Source: CBDDCA01 sp965218205 (GTDB lineage Bacteria; Spirochaetota; Spirochaetia; WTKD01; G963693115). From it: 64,000 nt of DNA. The stretch is taken from assembly GCA_965218205.1 (NCBI GenBank), contig OZ244590.1:1550001-1614000 (forward strand), in the 5' to 3' direction. The notes beneath the pieces were generated by a model. It made no database searches and was not told the origin of the DNA. It saw only the letters and a program-made list of their open reading frames with translations. The position numbers were made by a program, and so were the translations under genes. This document shows, one piece after another, positions 46,990 to 54,869 of this stretch (position 1 is the first letter of the stretch; each line of letters begins with the position of its first letter).

Positions 46990-47041
46990 AAAGGAGACCT
47001 CCTCCTATTTGTTTGCTTATCAATATATAGAGGTCTCCTTT
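46990..47041. terminator. Bidirectional terminator between guaC and glnB
   Basis: AAAGGAGACCTC pairs with GAGGTCTCCTTT across a ~28-nt loop, with a U-run on the plus strand. The flanking genes converge. The 46868-46985 stretch before it holds no complete gene. Confidence 0.8.
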
Positions 47042-47078
47042 TTTTATTGTATGTAATGCTTATCTGCATACATACAGA

Positions 47079-47420
47079 TTATCCGATTGCCTGCTTTCCT
47101 TTGTCACGATTCCTAATTCTTATGCAATCTTCAATAGGAATGACAAAAATCTTTCCATCACCAATAGTATTTGTTTGAGCTCCTTCAATAATGGCATCTA
47201 CCGCTTTATCAATAAAATCATCATTTACTGCTATCTCAATACGAATCTTTTTGAGGAGCTGTAATTCTACTTCTATCCCTTTCCATGAACCAGTGTAGCC
47301 TGCTTGTTGACCACAGCCCAGTGCATTTGTAATGCTCATTTTATATATCTCATGCTTAAACAGAGATTTTTTTACATCTTCCAGTTTATATGGTTGAATA
47401 TACGCTATAATTAATTTCAT
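47079..47420 (-). CDS. glnB: Nitrogen regulatory protein PII (GlnK/GlnB)
   Basis: 113 residues, with MKLIIAYIQPYKLEDVKKSL, the T-loop GYTGSWKGIEVELQLL and the C-terminal ligand signature GKIFVIPIEDCIRIRNRDKG. PII binds ATP/ADP and 2-oxoglutarate and plugs AmtB. At the position aligned with the uridylylated Tyr51 of enteric PII (RGAEY) the sequence is KGIEV, so covalent modification there is not possible. It follows amtB by 12 nt behind AAGGAGG, the classic pair. Confidence 0.94.
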   Translation of the reverse strand: MKLIIAYIQPYKLEDVKKSLFKHEIYKMSITNALGCGQQAGYTGSWKGIEVELQLLKKIRIEIAVNDDFIDKAVDAIIEGAQTNTIGDGKIFVIPIEDCIRIRNRDKGKQAIG

Positions 47421-47432
47421 ATTGTTCCTCCT

Positions 47433-48674
47433 TTAATTATCAATAATTTGAAATCCACTATACGACTCATTTCCATGCTCTGTAATATCAAGTCCTTCTA
47501 TTTCTTCTTTTCTGCTTACTCTCAATAAGTTTGTAGCTTTGAGTGCACCAAATAACACTATACAACAGAGAGAAGACCACACTATAAAAACGAACACTCC
47601 CAGAGCTTGTACTCCTAGCATTTCAAATCTACTGAGCGTTACCTCTATTATAGAAAGATCTCCAAAGAGTGCTACTGCAAGTGTCCCCCATATTCCACAT
47701 ACTCCATGTACCGCAAAAGCCCCTACTGGATCATCAATACGTAATACTCGTTCTGTTCCTACTGCTGCAAACACAACAACAACCCCGCCTATCGCACCTA
47801 CAACAATAGATCCTACTGGTGAAAATATATATGCACCAGCAGTAATACTCACCAATCCTCCAAGTGCTCCGTTCAAAGTAAGCGGCACATCAACTTTCTT
47901 ATAGAGCATAGTAACAGTGAGCATTGCCCCTAAAGTTCCTGCTGCTGCTCCTAATGTGGTATTTACCAAGACTACCATTATATTTGTATCAACTCCAGAT
48001 AATGTTGAGCCTCCATTGAAACCATACCATCCAAACCATATGATAAAGACACCTAAGCCAACTAAGGGGATGCTATGGCCAGGAAATGAACGAATATGAA
48101 CACTGCCATCTCCTCTTTTTACAAATTTACCAAGACGGGGGCCAAGAAAAACTGCTGCCCAAAAAGCACACATTCCTCCTAAAAGATGAACAACAGTAGA
48201 ACCTGCAAAGTCATAAAAACCAAGAGAAGCAAGCCATCCTGAATTCCACACCCATCCTCCTGATATAGGATATACAAACCCAGTAACAAAAAGAGACACA
48301 ATGAGATACCCCACAAATTTTGCTCTCTCACTCATAGCTCCCGATATTATCGTTGCTGCAGTAGCAGCAAACACAACCTGCAAAAACCAATCTCTATATA
48401 CAGTACTGTCTGCTCCTACAAGAGCAAATTGATCTGTCCCAATAATACCTGCATAGGAACTTCCGTACATAAGTCCCCATCCAAACAAGAAAAAAGATAT
48501 AGCCCCTATACACATATCAGATATATTTTTCATAATGATATTTGCTGTATTTTTTGTTCGTACAAGCCCTGACTCCAACATTGCAAATCCTGCTTGCATA
48601 AAAAATATCAATATGGCAGATAAAACAATCCATAACATGTCAAAAATTGGCGTAGTAACATTTAATATTTCCAT
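47433..48674 (-). CDS. amtB: Ammonium transporter
   Basis: 413 residues and 11 membrane helices. Family motifs are FFMQAGFAMLESGLVRTKN, GGWVWNSGWL, DFAGSTVVHLLGG (first pore His) and FAVHGVCGIWGTLA (second pore His). It conducts ammonium/ammonia under PII control. AAGGAGG precedes the ATG. An IS1595 element sits 37 nt upstream and appears to have split the promoter. Confidence 0.95.
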   Translation of the reverse strand: MEILNVTTPIFDMLWIVLSAILIFFMQAGFAMLESGLVRTKNTANIIMKNISDMCIGAISFFLFGWGLMYGSSYAGIIGTDQFALVGADSTVYRDWFLQVVFAATAATIISGAMSERAKFVGYLIVSLFVTGFVYPISGGWVWNSGWLASLGFYDFAGSTVVHLLGGMCAFWAAVFLGPRLGKFVKRGDGSVHIRSFPGHSIPLVGLGVFIIWFGWYGFNGGSTLSGVDTNIMVVLVNTTLGAAAGTLGAMLTVTMLYKKVDVPLTLNGALGGLVSITAGAYIFSPVGSIVVGAIGGVVVVFAAVGTERVLRIDDPVGAFAVHGVCGIWGTLAVALFGDLSIIEVTLSRFEMLGVQALGVFVFIVWSSLCCIVLFGALKATNLLRVSRKEEIEGLDITEHGNESYSGFQIIDN

Positions 48675-48704
48675 TTTTCCTCCTTGTAACTACATATATG
48701 TAAT

Positions 48705-48710
48705 ATATTA
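48705..48710 (-). promoter_or_regulatory. -10 box of amtB, separated from its -35 by IS1595
   Basis: TAATAT (minus strand 48710-48705) is immediately followed upstream by the 8-bp target duplication and the IS. A perfect TTGACA lies just beyond the far end of the IS (49468-49463). Joining the flanks restores a 17-nt spacer. Confidence 0.6.
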
Positions 48711-48718
48711 TTAAATTA

Positions 48719-49445
48719 GGGGCTGGCATGGATAAGCAAAATTAGACTAACCCAGCCTCCTTTATCCAATTATACAACACTTTATACATGTTTGCTATCG
48801 GTCTATAATTAAACCGAAATTCACATTCTTTTAAGTATAGCTCAAAATATTTTTTCGGTACTCCATTATATCTTCTCAGATGCCTCTTTGATTGATTCCA
48901 AAAATTTTCTATCCCATTTATATGATTTTGCTTCTGTGCAAATTCCTTTGCATGATTTATGCGATAGTGCTGAAAGTCTGATACATCAAGTATATTATAA
49001 CTCGGATAAGTATCTGTATAGATAATACTCTGAGGAGCTACTTTCTTCTTTATAATATCATACAGCGTGTAAGTCTTTGTATTACTTACTGTTACTGTAT
49101 GCACATAGCTATTTCTTTTATATAATCCAAATACTATTGTTTTTCCTCCTGCCCCTCTTCCTCGTTTCCCTTTTCTTTTCCCTCCGAAATAACTTTCATC
49201 TATTTCTATTTCTCCTTCCATCAATACTTCATATTCTGTGAGTTTTTTTGCTATCACTACTCGAAACATATGATACCATTTTGTAGCTGTTTCTCTACTT
49301 ACTTCACATAACGAAGCACTACTTCTTGCTGGTGTTCCTGCTATAAAGTGTTCTAATAGTTTTTCTTTTTTCTTATATTCTAATTTTCTCTTTCTTGGCA
49401 TTTCTTTCTGAATTATCTCATTTTTCAGTTATCCATGCCAGCCCC
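48719..49445 (-). mobile_element. IS1595-family insertion sequence
   Basis: 727 bp, bounded by perfect 17-bp inverted repeats GGGGCTGGCATGGATAA (48719-48735) and its complement (49429-49445). It is flanked by the 8-bp target duplication TTAAATTA (48711-48718 and 49446-49453), the length typical of this family. Perfect repeats, perfect duplication and an intact transposase imply a recent insertion. Confidence 0.93.
48742..49401 (-). CDS. IS1595-family (ISXO2-like) transposase
   Basis: 219 residues. It has the ISXO2-like DDE core: EIEIDESYFGGKRKGKRGRG (first Asp), FGLYKRNSYV, IIYTDTYPSY (second Asp) and HAKEFAQKQNHINGIENFWNQSKRHLRRYNG (third acidic residue in the H-x2-N-G-I-E/N motif). This is a full-length short variant without the N-terminal zinc ribbon found in longer members. 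It has the same orientation as amtB. Confidence 0.93.
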   Translation of the reverse strand: MPRKRKLEYKKKEKLLEHFIAGTPARSSASLCEVSRETATKWYHMFRVVIAKKLTEYEVLMEGEIEIDESYFGGKRKGKRGRGAGGKTIVFGLYKRNSYVHTVTVSNTKTYTLYDIIKKKVAPQSIIYTDTYPSYNILDVSDFQHYRINHAKEFAQKQNHINGIENFWNQSKRHLRRYNGVPKKYFELYLKECEFRFNYRPIANMYKVLYNWIKEAGLV

Positions 49446-49602
49446 TTAAATTATTACTTTTTTGTCAATACTTTTCCTAAAATAACTGAAAAATCTTAAA
49501 AAATAGGTATATATGCTATAATGAAAACCTGAAAATGTCATCTTTTTAAAAATAATTGAAATATTTTGAAAAAATATGTACATATACTTATAAAAAATAT
49601 AA

Positions 49603-49608
49603 TATAAT
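49603..49608 (+). promoter_or_regulatory. -10 box of first GIY-YIG-associated paralogue, leaderless type
   Basis: TATAAT, 6 nt before the ATG at 49615; an overlapping TATAAT lies 5 nt further upstream. No convincing -35 is present at the right distance. Confidence 0.5.
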
Positions 49609-49614
49609 TAAGAT

Positions 49615-50064
49615 ATGAAAAAGATAAAACTACACACACATTTACGAATAAAAGATCAAGAGCTGTACAAGATACATTTTATGAGACCTAATAAAGATGA
49701 TGATGAACCTGCTCATCCTTATGAATGTTCATTAAAAGAAGTAACACAAGATTGGCAAAATTGCCAAGGTGATAACGATAGATGGGGCGATGCTGATTAC
49801 ATTTTTGCGTTAGTGCAGATGCCTGAAAAGCCTGAATACGAGAACTTGTGGTTATTTTTGGGTATATTTAAAATACTCAGAAAAACAGAGGATGGCTATA
49901 GAACTCAATGGTCTGATAAATATAAAGAATTCTTTAATAGGCTCATAGTTAAGTATAATCATCGTGCAAAAAATAACTATTTTAATTTGGAAGGGCTTTA
50001 TAATAAACTCATACTCCATAAAATAAACGATACAGCAATAAACAAAGACTGGTCTCTTGTATAA
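49615..50064 (+). CDS. Small protein resembling the N-terminal domain of some GIY-YIG nucleases (paralogue 1)
   Basis: 149 residues, charged and soluble. The order of motifs is YKIHFMRPN, VTQDWQNCQGDNDRWGDADYIFALVQM, LWLFLGIFKILRK, YRTQWSD, FNRLIVKYNHRAKNNYFNLEG. It resembles the ~150-residue domain that precedes the GIY-YIG nuclease in some bacterial proteins (YxIHF ... W ... wlFgGvfev ... GRliv). No nuclease domain follows; the frame ends cleanly. It may be a recognition domain, an antidote or a relic. A diverged tandem copy follows. Confidence 0.5.
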   Translation: MKKIKLHTHLRIKDQELYKIHFMRPNKDDDEPAHPYECSLKEVTQDWQNCQGDNDRWGDADYIFALVQMPEKPEYENLWLFLGIFKILRKTEDGYRTQWSDKYKEFFNRLIVKYNHRAKNNYFNLEGLYNKLILHKINDTAINKDWSLV

Positions 50065-50122
50065 AAGAAGCTCCCTTTCTTTTATAGCCTTACTGTTTCG
50101 CATGCACTGATTGTATTTTTTA

Positions 50123-50182
50123 TCAATATGTCTCTGATTATATGAAATCAGTGCATGCCATTTTCTATTGACAAATGCTCTC
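50123..50182 (-). pseudogene. Duplicated 3' scrap of apt
   Basis: The minus strand encodes AFVNRKWHALISY followed by a one-base shift, matching the last residues of Apt (ALANRKWHALISYSSETY) 653 bp away. It marks the edge of a tandem duplication that copied the small gene along with the end of apt. Confidence 0.8.
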
Positions 50183-50226
50183 TGTAATAAAATCTGAAAA
50201 TATCTCAAAAAAACACGTATAGGTAC

Positions 50227-50258
50227 TTGAAAAAAAAAAAAAAAAAAAAAAATATAAT
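50227..50258 (+). promoter_or_regulatory. Promoter of paralogue 2 with 23-A tract in its spacer
   Basis: TTG at 50227-50229 opens a TTGAAA -35. The run of 23 A (50230-50252) supplies the rest of the -35 and the whole 20-nt spacer, ending at TATAAT (50253-50258), 6 nt before the ATG. The optimal spacer is about 17, so loss or gain of a few A should change promoter strength. Confidence 0.75.
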
Positions 50259-50264
50259 GAAGAT

Positions 50265-50717
50265 ATGGAAAAGAAAGAAAAAATAAAAACTATAAAACTA
50301 AGTAATGTTTTACCGATAGAAGATCAGGGACAGTACAAGATACATTTTATGACACCTGGTCCAGATAATGATCCTGCTCCTCCTTATGAGCGTCCATTAC
50401 CAGAAGTAACAAAAAGTTGGCAAGAGTACCGAGGCGAGTACAATAGATGGAAAAATGTTAATTACATTTTTGCGTTAGTGCAAATACCTAACACCGATGA
50501 TCTATGGGTATATTTGGGTATATTTGAAATACTTGAAAAAAGAGAGGATGGCTATAGAACTCAATGGCCTGATACACATAAAGAGTTCTTTAATAGACTC
50601 ATAATAAAGTATCATAATCGTTCACAACAAGTCTATCGCAATTTGGAAGGGCTTTATGATGAACTCTTAGTCCATAAAATAAATGATACAGCAGTAAACA
50701 AAAACTGGTCTCCATAA
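50265..50717 (+). CDS. Small protein resembling the N-terminal domain of some GIY-YIG nucleases (paralogue 2)
   Basis: 150 residues, clearly a tandem duplicate of the gene at 49615-50064 (ATG to ATG 650 bp), keeping YKIHFMTPG, VTKSWQEYRGEYNRW, VNYIFALVQI, LWVYLGIFEILEK, GYRTQWPDTHKEFFNRLIIKY and LEGLYDELLVHKINDTAVNKNW. It differs by a poly-A tract in its promoter and has no ribosome site. An 8-bp hairpin (ATAAAAGA/TCTTTTAT) follows the stop in both copies. Confidence 0.5.
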   Translation: MEKKEKIKTIKLSNVLPIEDQGQYKIHFMTPGPDNDPAPPYERPLPEVTKSWQEYRGEYNRWKNVNYIFALVQIPNTDDLWVYLGIFEILEKREDGYRTQWPDTHKEFFNRLIIKYHNRSQQVYRNLEGLYDELLVHKINDTAVNKNWSP

Positions 50718-50752
50718 AAGAAGCTCCCTCTCTTTTATAGCTTTACTTTTTT

Positions 50753-50812
50753 GCATGCACTGATTGTACTTTTCGTCAATATGTCTCTGAGCTATATGAA
50801 ATCAGTGCATGC
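50753..50812. repeat. Inverted repeat overlapping the end of apt
   Basis: GCATGCACTGATT (50753-50765) and AATCAGTGCATGC (50800-50812) form a perfect 13-bp stem with a 34-nt loop that includes the apt stop codon. The same arrangement survives in the duplicated scrap near 50100-50160. It may terminate transcription of both convergent genes. Confidence 0.7.
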
Positions 50813-51309
50813 CATTTTCTATTGGCAAGTGCTTTTTCAAAAGGAAGAAAATCAAGTGCAATGATACTTGCTACTTCCTCTACTTGAGCACCATTTTCTT
50901 CAAGCAGTTCGCACGCTGCCCTTGCTGTGCCACCAGTAGCAAGAAGATCATCAAACAACACTACTTTTCCATGCGGTACATCATCAGGGTGCAGTTCTAC
51001 TTCATCTGTACCATACTCTAGAGAAAAACTTTTTCTTTGTGTCTTTCGTGGTAGTTTGCCTGCTTTTCTTACAAGCAACAGTGGAAGCTGTAGTTTGTAC
51101 GCTACTGGAGAAGCAAAGATAAATCCACGAGAATCTATTGCTACTATCGCGGCTATTCCTCTATTTCTATATCTTTCTTCGTACTCATCAATAACTTGTG
51201 CAAACACCGTAGGCTGTAACAATATCCCTGTAATATCATAAAATACTATTCCTGGTTTTGGAAAATCTTTTACCTTCAGTATTGCATTATCTAACATTGT
51301 TTTATCCAT
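50776..51309 (-). CDS. apt: Adenine phosphoribosyltransferase
   Basis: 177 residues from the Met of MDKTMLDNAI, fixed by AAAGGAGG 6 nt upstream. It has VKDFPKPGIVFYDITGIL, IDSRGFIFASPVAYKLQLPLLLVRK and the PRPP motif VVLFDDLLATGGTARAA. It salvages adenine to AMP with PRPP, complementing purH and guaC in purine balance. Its last codons lie inside a 13-bp inverted repeat and were copied in the neighbouring duplication. Confidence 0.96.
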   Translation of the reverse strand: MDKTMLDNAILKVKDFPKPGIVFYDITGILLQPTVFAQVIDEYEERYRNRGIAAIVAIDSRGFIFASPVAYKLQLPLLLVRKAGKLPRKTQRKSFSLEYGTDEVELHPDDVPHGKVVLFDDLLATGGTARAACELLEENGAQVEEVASIIALDFLPFEKALANRKWHALISYSSETY

Positions 51310-51416
51310 GATACCTCCTTTTTTCATTCCCATTATATAATCATTATTTTCAATTTTTATCAAATACTTTCCTCTAATTTTATGCTATCAGTAAAAAATT
51401 TGACATTCTCTTATTA

Positions 51417-52436
51417 TTATATTCTATTATGCAGTTTCTTAAATATATGATTACGTGATGATACAGTAGCACTTATATCACTATATATATTACGGGTAAG
51501 ATATTCATATCCTATGCCTGCTATCATTGCTGCGTTATCCATACATAATTCTATCGAAGGAAACAAAGCCCTAGTAGAAGGCATATCTTTCATTCTTCTG
51601 CGTAAATATCTATTGCATGCCACTCCCCCTCCAAAAGCTACAGTAGTAATGCCAGTTTCTTTTACCAATGCTTCAATACGCTCAACAATTATTTCAATAG
51701 CAGCAACACGAAAAGCAGCTGCTATGTTTTCTTTACTTTGTGGATATGCTGTATTCCAGTATTTTTCTCTATGATGAATAGACGCTGTCTTTAATCCCGA
51801 ATAGGACATATCATACCCATATACTTTTATAGGATATTGCGGAAAACATGCTGCTTCTGCATGTCCTTCTTCGGCATATACATCAAGCTTTGCTCCTCCT
51901 GGATATGCAACTCCAAGCTCTCGTGCTACCTTATCAAACGCTTCTCCACATGAATCGTCAAGTGTTACTCCTTTGACTTCTATTGTATCAAAAGTATGCA
52001 CAATGCCAAGTACAGTATGTCCTCCAGAAACAACAACCCCTATGTAGGGATACTGAATACTATTTTCAACACCTGCCGAGTAGAAATGTGCTTTAATGTG
52101 GTCAACACAAACAAAAGGAATACCTTTTGACAATGCAACACCTTTTGCAAACTGTACCCCAACAAGCAAAGAACCACGCAATCCCGGACAAGCACTTACC
52201 GCAATACCATCAATAGAAAGAGAGCTTTGTTTTTCTGTGTACTCTTGCATTACTTGTTGATACAACTGAGCTATATGCTGAACATGTAATCGTGAAGCGA
52301 GTTCGGGGACTACTCCATTATGTTGCTTATGCTTTTCAATTTGACTGTGTGTGCGTAACGCTATTATTTCATTTCCATCTTTTACCAGCGCAATAGAACA
52401 CTCATCACAAGAACTTTCAATTCCTAGCACTACCAT
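51417..52436 (-). CDS. tsaD: tRNA N6-adenosine threonylcarbamoyltransferase
   Basis: 339 residues. The Kae1/Qri7/TsaD signature runs VLGIESSCDECSIALVKDG, GVVPELASRLHVQHI (metal-binding His pair), VSGGHTVLG and GGVACNRYLRRRM. It transfers the threonylcarbamoyl group to A37 of ANN-decoding tRNAs with TsaB/TsaE, which are not in the window. TATACT lies 7 nt before the ATG with no Shine-Dalgarno. Confidence 0.96.
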   Translation of the reverse strand: MVVLGIESSCDECSIALVKDGNEIIALRTHSQIEKHKQHNGVVPELASRLHVQHIAQLYQQVMQEYTEKQSSLSIDGIAVSACPGLRGSLLVGVQFAKGVALSKGIPFVCVDHIKAHFYSAGVENSIQYPYIGVVVSGGHTVLGIVHTFDTIEVKGVTLDDSCGEAFDKVARELGVAYPGGAKLDVYAEEGHAEAACFPQYPIKVYGYDMSYSGLKTASIHHREKYWNTAYPQSKENIAAAFRVAAIEIIVERIEALVKETGITTVAFGGGVACNRYLRRRMKDMPSTRALFPSIELCMDNAAMIAGIGYEYLTRNIYSDISATVSSRNHIFKKLHNRI

Positions 52437-52515
52437 TACATATAGTATACTTTTTTATAGTAATCCTTGTATAACAAACAGCATAAAAAAAACAGAACAA
52501 AACAAACAGCATTAT

Positions 52516-53601
52516 TTAACGGGGAGGAGAGCTCACTTGTACATACTCAAAAAAACTGTTTAAGCCAACAAGCTGTCCTCCATCTTCCACAATAGTAGGG
52601 TACATTGTAGATATTGCAATAAAGGTATTTGGTTTTGTTACATGTCCAATAAGCACTGCAAAGCCTTTTTGTTTTGCCAATGTCATTCCTTTTTTTATTT
52701 GCTCAGTAATATATTGCACATTATTATTGTTATCAATAAAAACATCTCGTACGATAATGTGCATGCCTAAACTGTCTGCAACTTCTTCTGCTACTGTATT
52801 TGAGCTTGTTCTACTATCTAAAAATATAAGATTTTTCTGTTTTGCTGTTTTTAGTACTGTATGCATAAGCCGTTTATCAGCAGTAGCAAGGCTGCCCATA
52901 TGATTATTAAATCCTATACTTCCTGCTACAGATTGCAAACTATTGTGAATAAGCTCTGATATTTGATTTTCACTATACGATACTTTGAGTGCATATTCTC
53001 CTGGCGACTCATTTCCAATCGGTTGCATTGGCATATGTAACATATACGGGACATTATTTTTTTGCAACGCATCGACTATTTGAGCTGTATACGATAAAAA
53101 CGGCAATACCGCAAGTGTGACTGTTCCTGCAAAACTGAGATACGGGGCTATCTGCTTAAGCGATGCTCCAGCATCATCCAACACAAAGAACAGTACATAT
53201 GTATCTGCATCATTCTTTAGCGTATACTTTTTTTTTCTTCCAGAAAATGTATCTTGATGTTCAAGAGTACTCTCAAGAAACTCTGAACTTTGCATAGATG
53301 CTGTCTTGCTTGTTGTAGGTGCTAGTACCAGTATTTGAGGTGTTTTATATTCTACAGTACTCTCAAAGGGCAGTGGGTACAATGCTTGAGTACCACTATC
53401 AGATATTTCTCTCTTTATTTCTCTAGTAAAATGAGACGAGAGATCGTCGCTATCAGCGATAGAATGTTGTTGCTGATTTGATAGAGAGATACCCTGTGTA
53501 TCAGTATAAGAAGAACTATAGTAGCTCCCTAATAAAAACAATAACAAAAAGAGTACACTACATATCGAAAAAACAATAAGGACACGACGCCAATATATCA
53601 T
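52516..53601 (-). CDS. Divergent polysaccharide deacetylase family protein (YibQ-like)
   Basis: 361 residues. An N-terminal membrane anchor (about 8-28) is followed by a Ser/Thr/Gln-rich linker to ~145 and then the divergent deacetylase domain: YVLFFVLDDAGASL (Asp-Asp pair), VPYMLHMPMQPIGNESPG, GFNNHMGSLATAD, IFLDSRTSSNT and FAVLIGHVTKPNT. This family is found near envelope and flagellar genes. Activity is unproven but a carbohydrate hydrolase of the periplasm is expected. It lies downstream of flgF-flgG-flgJ(N) on the same strand. Confidence 0.85.
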   Translation of the reverse strand: MIYWRRVLIVFSICSVLFLLLFLLGSYYSSSYTDTQGISLSNQQQHSIADSDDLSSHFTREIKREISDSGTQALYPLPFESTVEYKTPQILVLAPTTSKTASMQSSEFLESTLEHQDTFSGRKKKYTLKNDADTYVLFFVLDDAGASLKQIAPYLSFAGTVTLAVLPFLSYTAQIVDALQKNNVPYMLHMPMQPIGNESPGEYALKVSYSENQISELIHNSLQSVAGSIGFNNHMGSLATADKRLMHTVLKTAKQKNLIFLDSRTSSNTVAEEVADSLGMHIIVRDVFIDNNNNVQYITEQIKKGMTLAKQKGFAVLIGHVTKPNTFIAISTMYPTIVEDGGQLVGLNSFFEYVQVSSPPR

Positions 53602-53681
53602 ACTACTAACAACATCATAGCAGTACTACAGTCATATACTACTATGTAAAGATTTCTGCACCCTATGTGATACAAGCTATG

Positions 53682-54008
53682 CTATACATATTTTCTGTAC
53701 TGCTGAGTAATAGCTTCTGAAAAGCCTAATTCACTTTGCTGAGCAATAAGAGAAGCGTATTCATCATATAACATACCACTAAATATATCTTCACTTAATC
53801 CTCCATAAAAAGGGTTTTTCTTTTCATCTACTGTTTTTTTCATGCTATCAAGTACCAGCTTAATAAACATTGCTTCAAACTCATCAGCAATGTTTTCAAG
53901 TTTTTCACTATCATCTTTAGCAAGATCAACAGCACGTGTTGCATTCTGCACAGTATATTGATTACTATTACTGCTTGCTTGCCCTAATGCTAATCCGTGT
54001 ATATCCAT
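53682..54008 (-). CDS. FlgJ N-terminal-type rod-binding protein
   Basis: 108 residues corresponding to the rod-binding domain of FlgJ (DEFEAMFIKLVLDSMKKTV; NPFYGGLSEDIFSGMLYDEYASLIAQQ), without the C-terminal muramidase. It is the short form common in spirochaetes. It caps and aids polymerisation of the flagellar rod in the periplasm. AAGGAG precedes the ATG; flgG is 39 nt upstream. Confidence 0.9.
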   Translation of the reverse strand: MDIHGLALGQASSNSNQYTVQNATRAVDLAKDDSEKLENIADEFEAMFIKLVLDSMKKTVDEKKNPFYGGLSEDIFSGMLYDEYASLIAQQSELGFSEAITQQYRKYV

Positions 54009-54047
54009 GTATTATCGCTCCTTGTATGTTTGTATCTCCCAGTATTG

Positions 54048-54842
54048 TTATCGCTTAAGATTTGCTGCAATACCAAGCATAGAATCTGATGTTTGAATAG
54101 CTTTAGAGTTAAACTCATATGCTCTTTGTGCTTTAATCATATTTACAAACTCGGTAATAAGATTTACATTTGATCCTTCACGAAACCCTTGTCTCAATAA
54201 TCCAATGCCTTCACTTCCTGGCTGAAAAGAAACGGCATCCCCTGATGCTACTGTTTGTGTAAAATAGTTATTTCCTTGTGCTTCTAATCCAGCAGGATTG
54301 AGAAAACGATAGAGTATAAACTGTCCTATTTCTTCGTAGTTAATTTCTCCAAATCGTCTAATGCTTACTCTTCCATCATCGGTAACCTTGAGTGTTTTTA
54401 AGTCTCCATCTCGTGGAACAAAGATATTAGGATCTACTCGATACCCTTCACTGGTAACAAGCTGTCTATTTCTATCTATCTTAAATTCACCATTACGAGT
54501 ATATCCAAAACGTCCTTCGGGCAAAAATATCCGAAAAAATCCTTCCCCTTGAATAGCAAGATCTGTTTTTACCTGTGTTTGTTCCATATTGCCTTGCTCA
54601 AACATTTTAGGCGAAGACGCTGAGCGCACTCCATGCCCCACCTGTAAGCCCACAGGGACTAGTGTTTGCTCAGTTGCAGGCGTTCCTGCATTACGATGAG
54701 TCTGATATATTAAATCTTGAAATTCGCTACGATTTCGCTTAAATCCAGTAGTATTAACATTAGCAAGATTGTTTGATATTGTATCTATATTAAACTGCTG
54801 ACCTAACATTCCTGATGCAGCTGTCCATAATGAATTTACCAT
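54048..54842 (-). CDS. flgG: Flagellar distal rod protein FlgG
   Basis: 264 residues, standard length. N-terminal rod signature LWTAASGMLGQQFNIDTISNNLANVNTTGFKRNRSEF and C-terminal EFVNMIKAQRAYEFNSKAIQTSDSMLGIA, which pair in the axial coiled coil. The middle has GEGFFRIFLPEGRFGYTRNGEF. Part of the periplasmic flagellum typical of spirochaetes. 27 nt downstream of flgF. Confidence 0.95.
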   Translation of the reverse strand: MVNSLWTAASGMLGQQFNIDTISNNLANVNTTGFKRNRSEFQDLIYQTHRNAGTPATEQTLVPVGLQVGHGVRSASSPKMFEQGNMEQTQVKTDLAIQGEGFFRIFLPEGRFGYTRNGEFKIDRNRQLVTSEGYRVDPNIFVPRDGDLKTLKVTDDGRVSIRRFGEINYEEIGQFILYRFLNPAGLEAQGNNYFTQTVASGDAVSFQPGSEGIGLLRQGFREGSNVNLITEFVNMIKAQRAYEFNSKAIQTSDSMLGIAANLKR

Positions 54843-54869
54843 GTTTACTCCTTACATATCCTTTATTAT

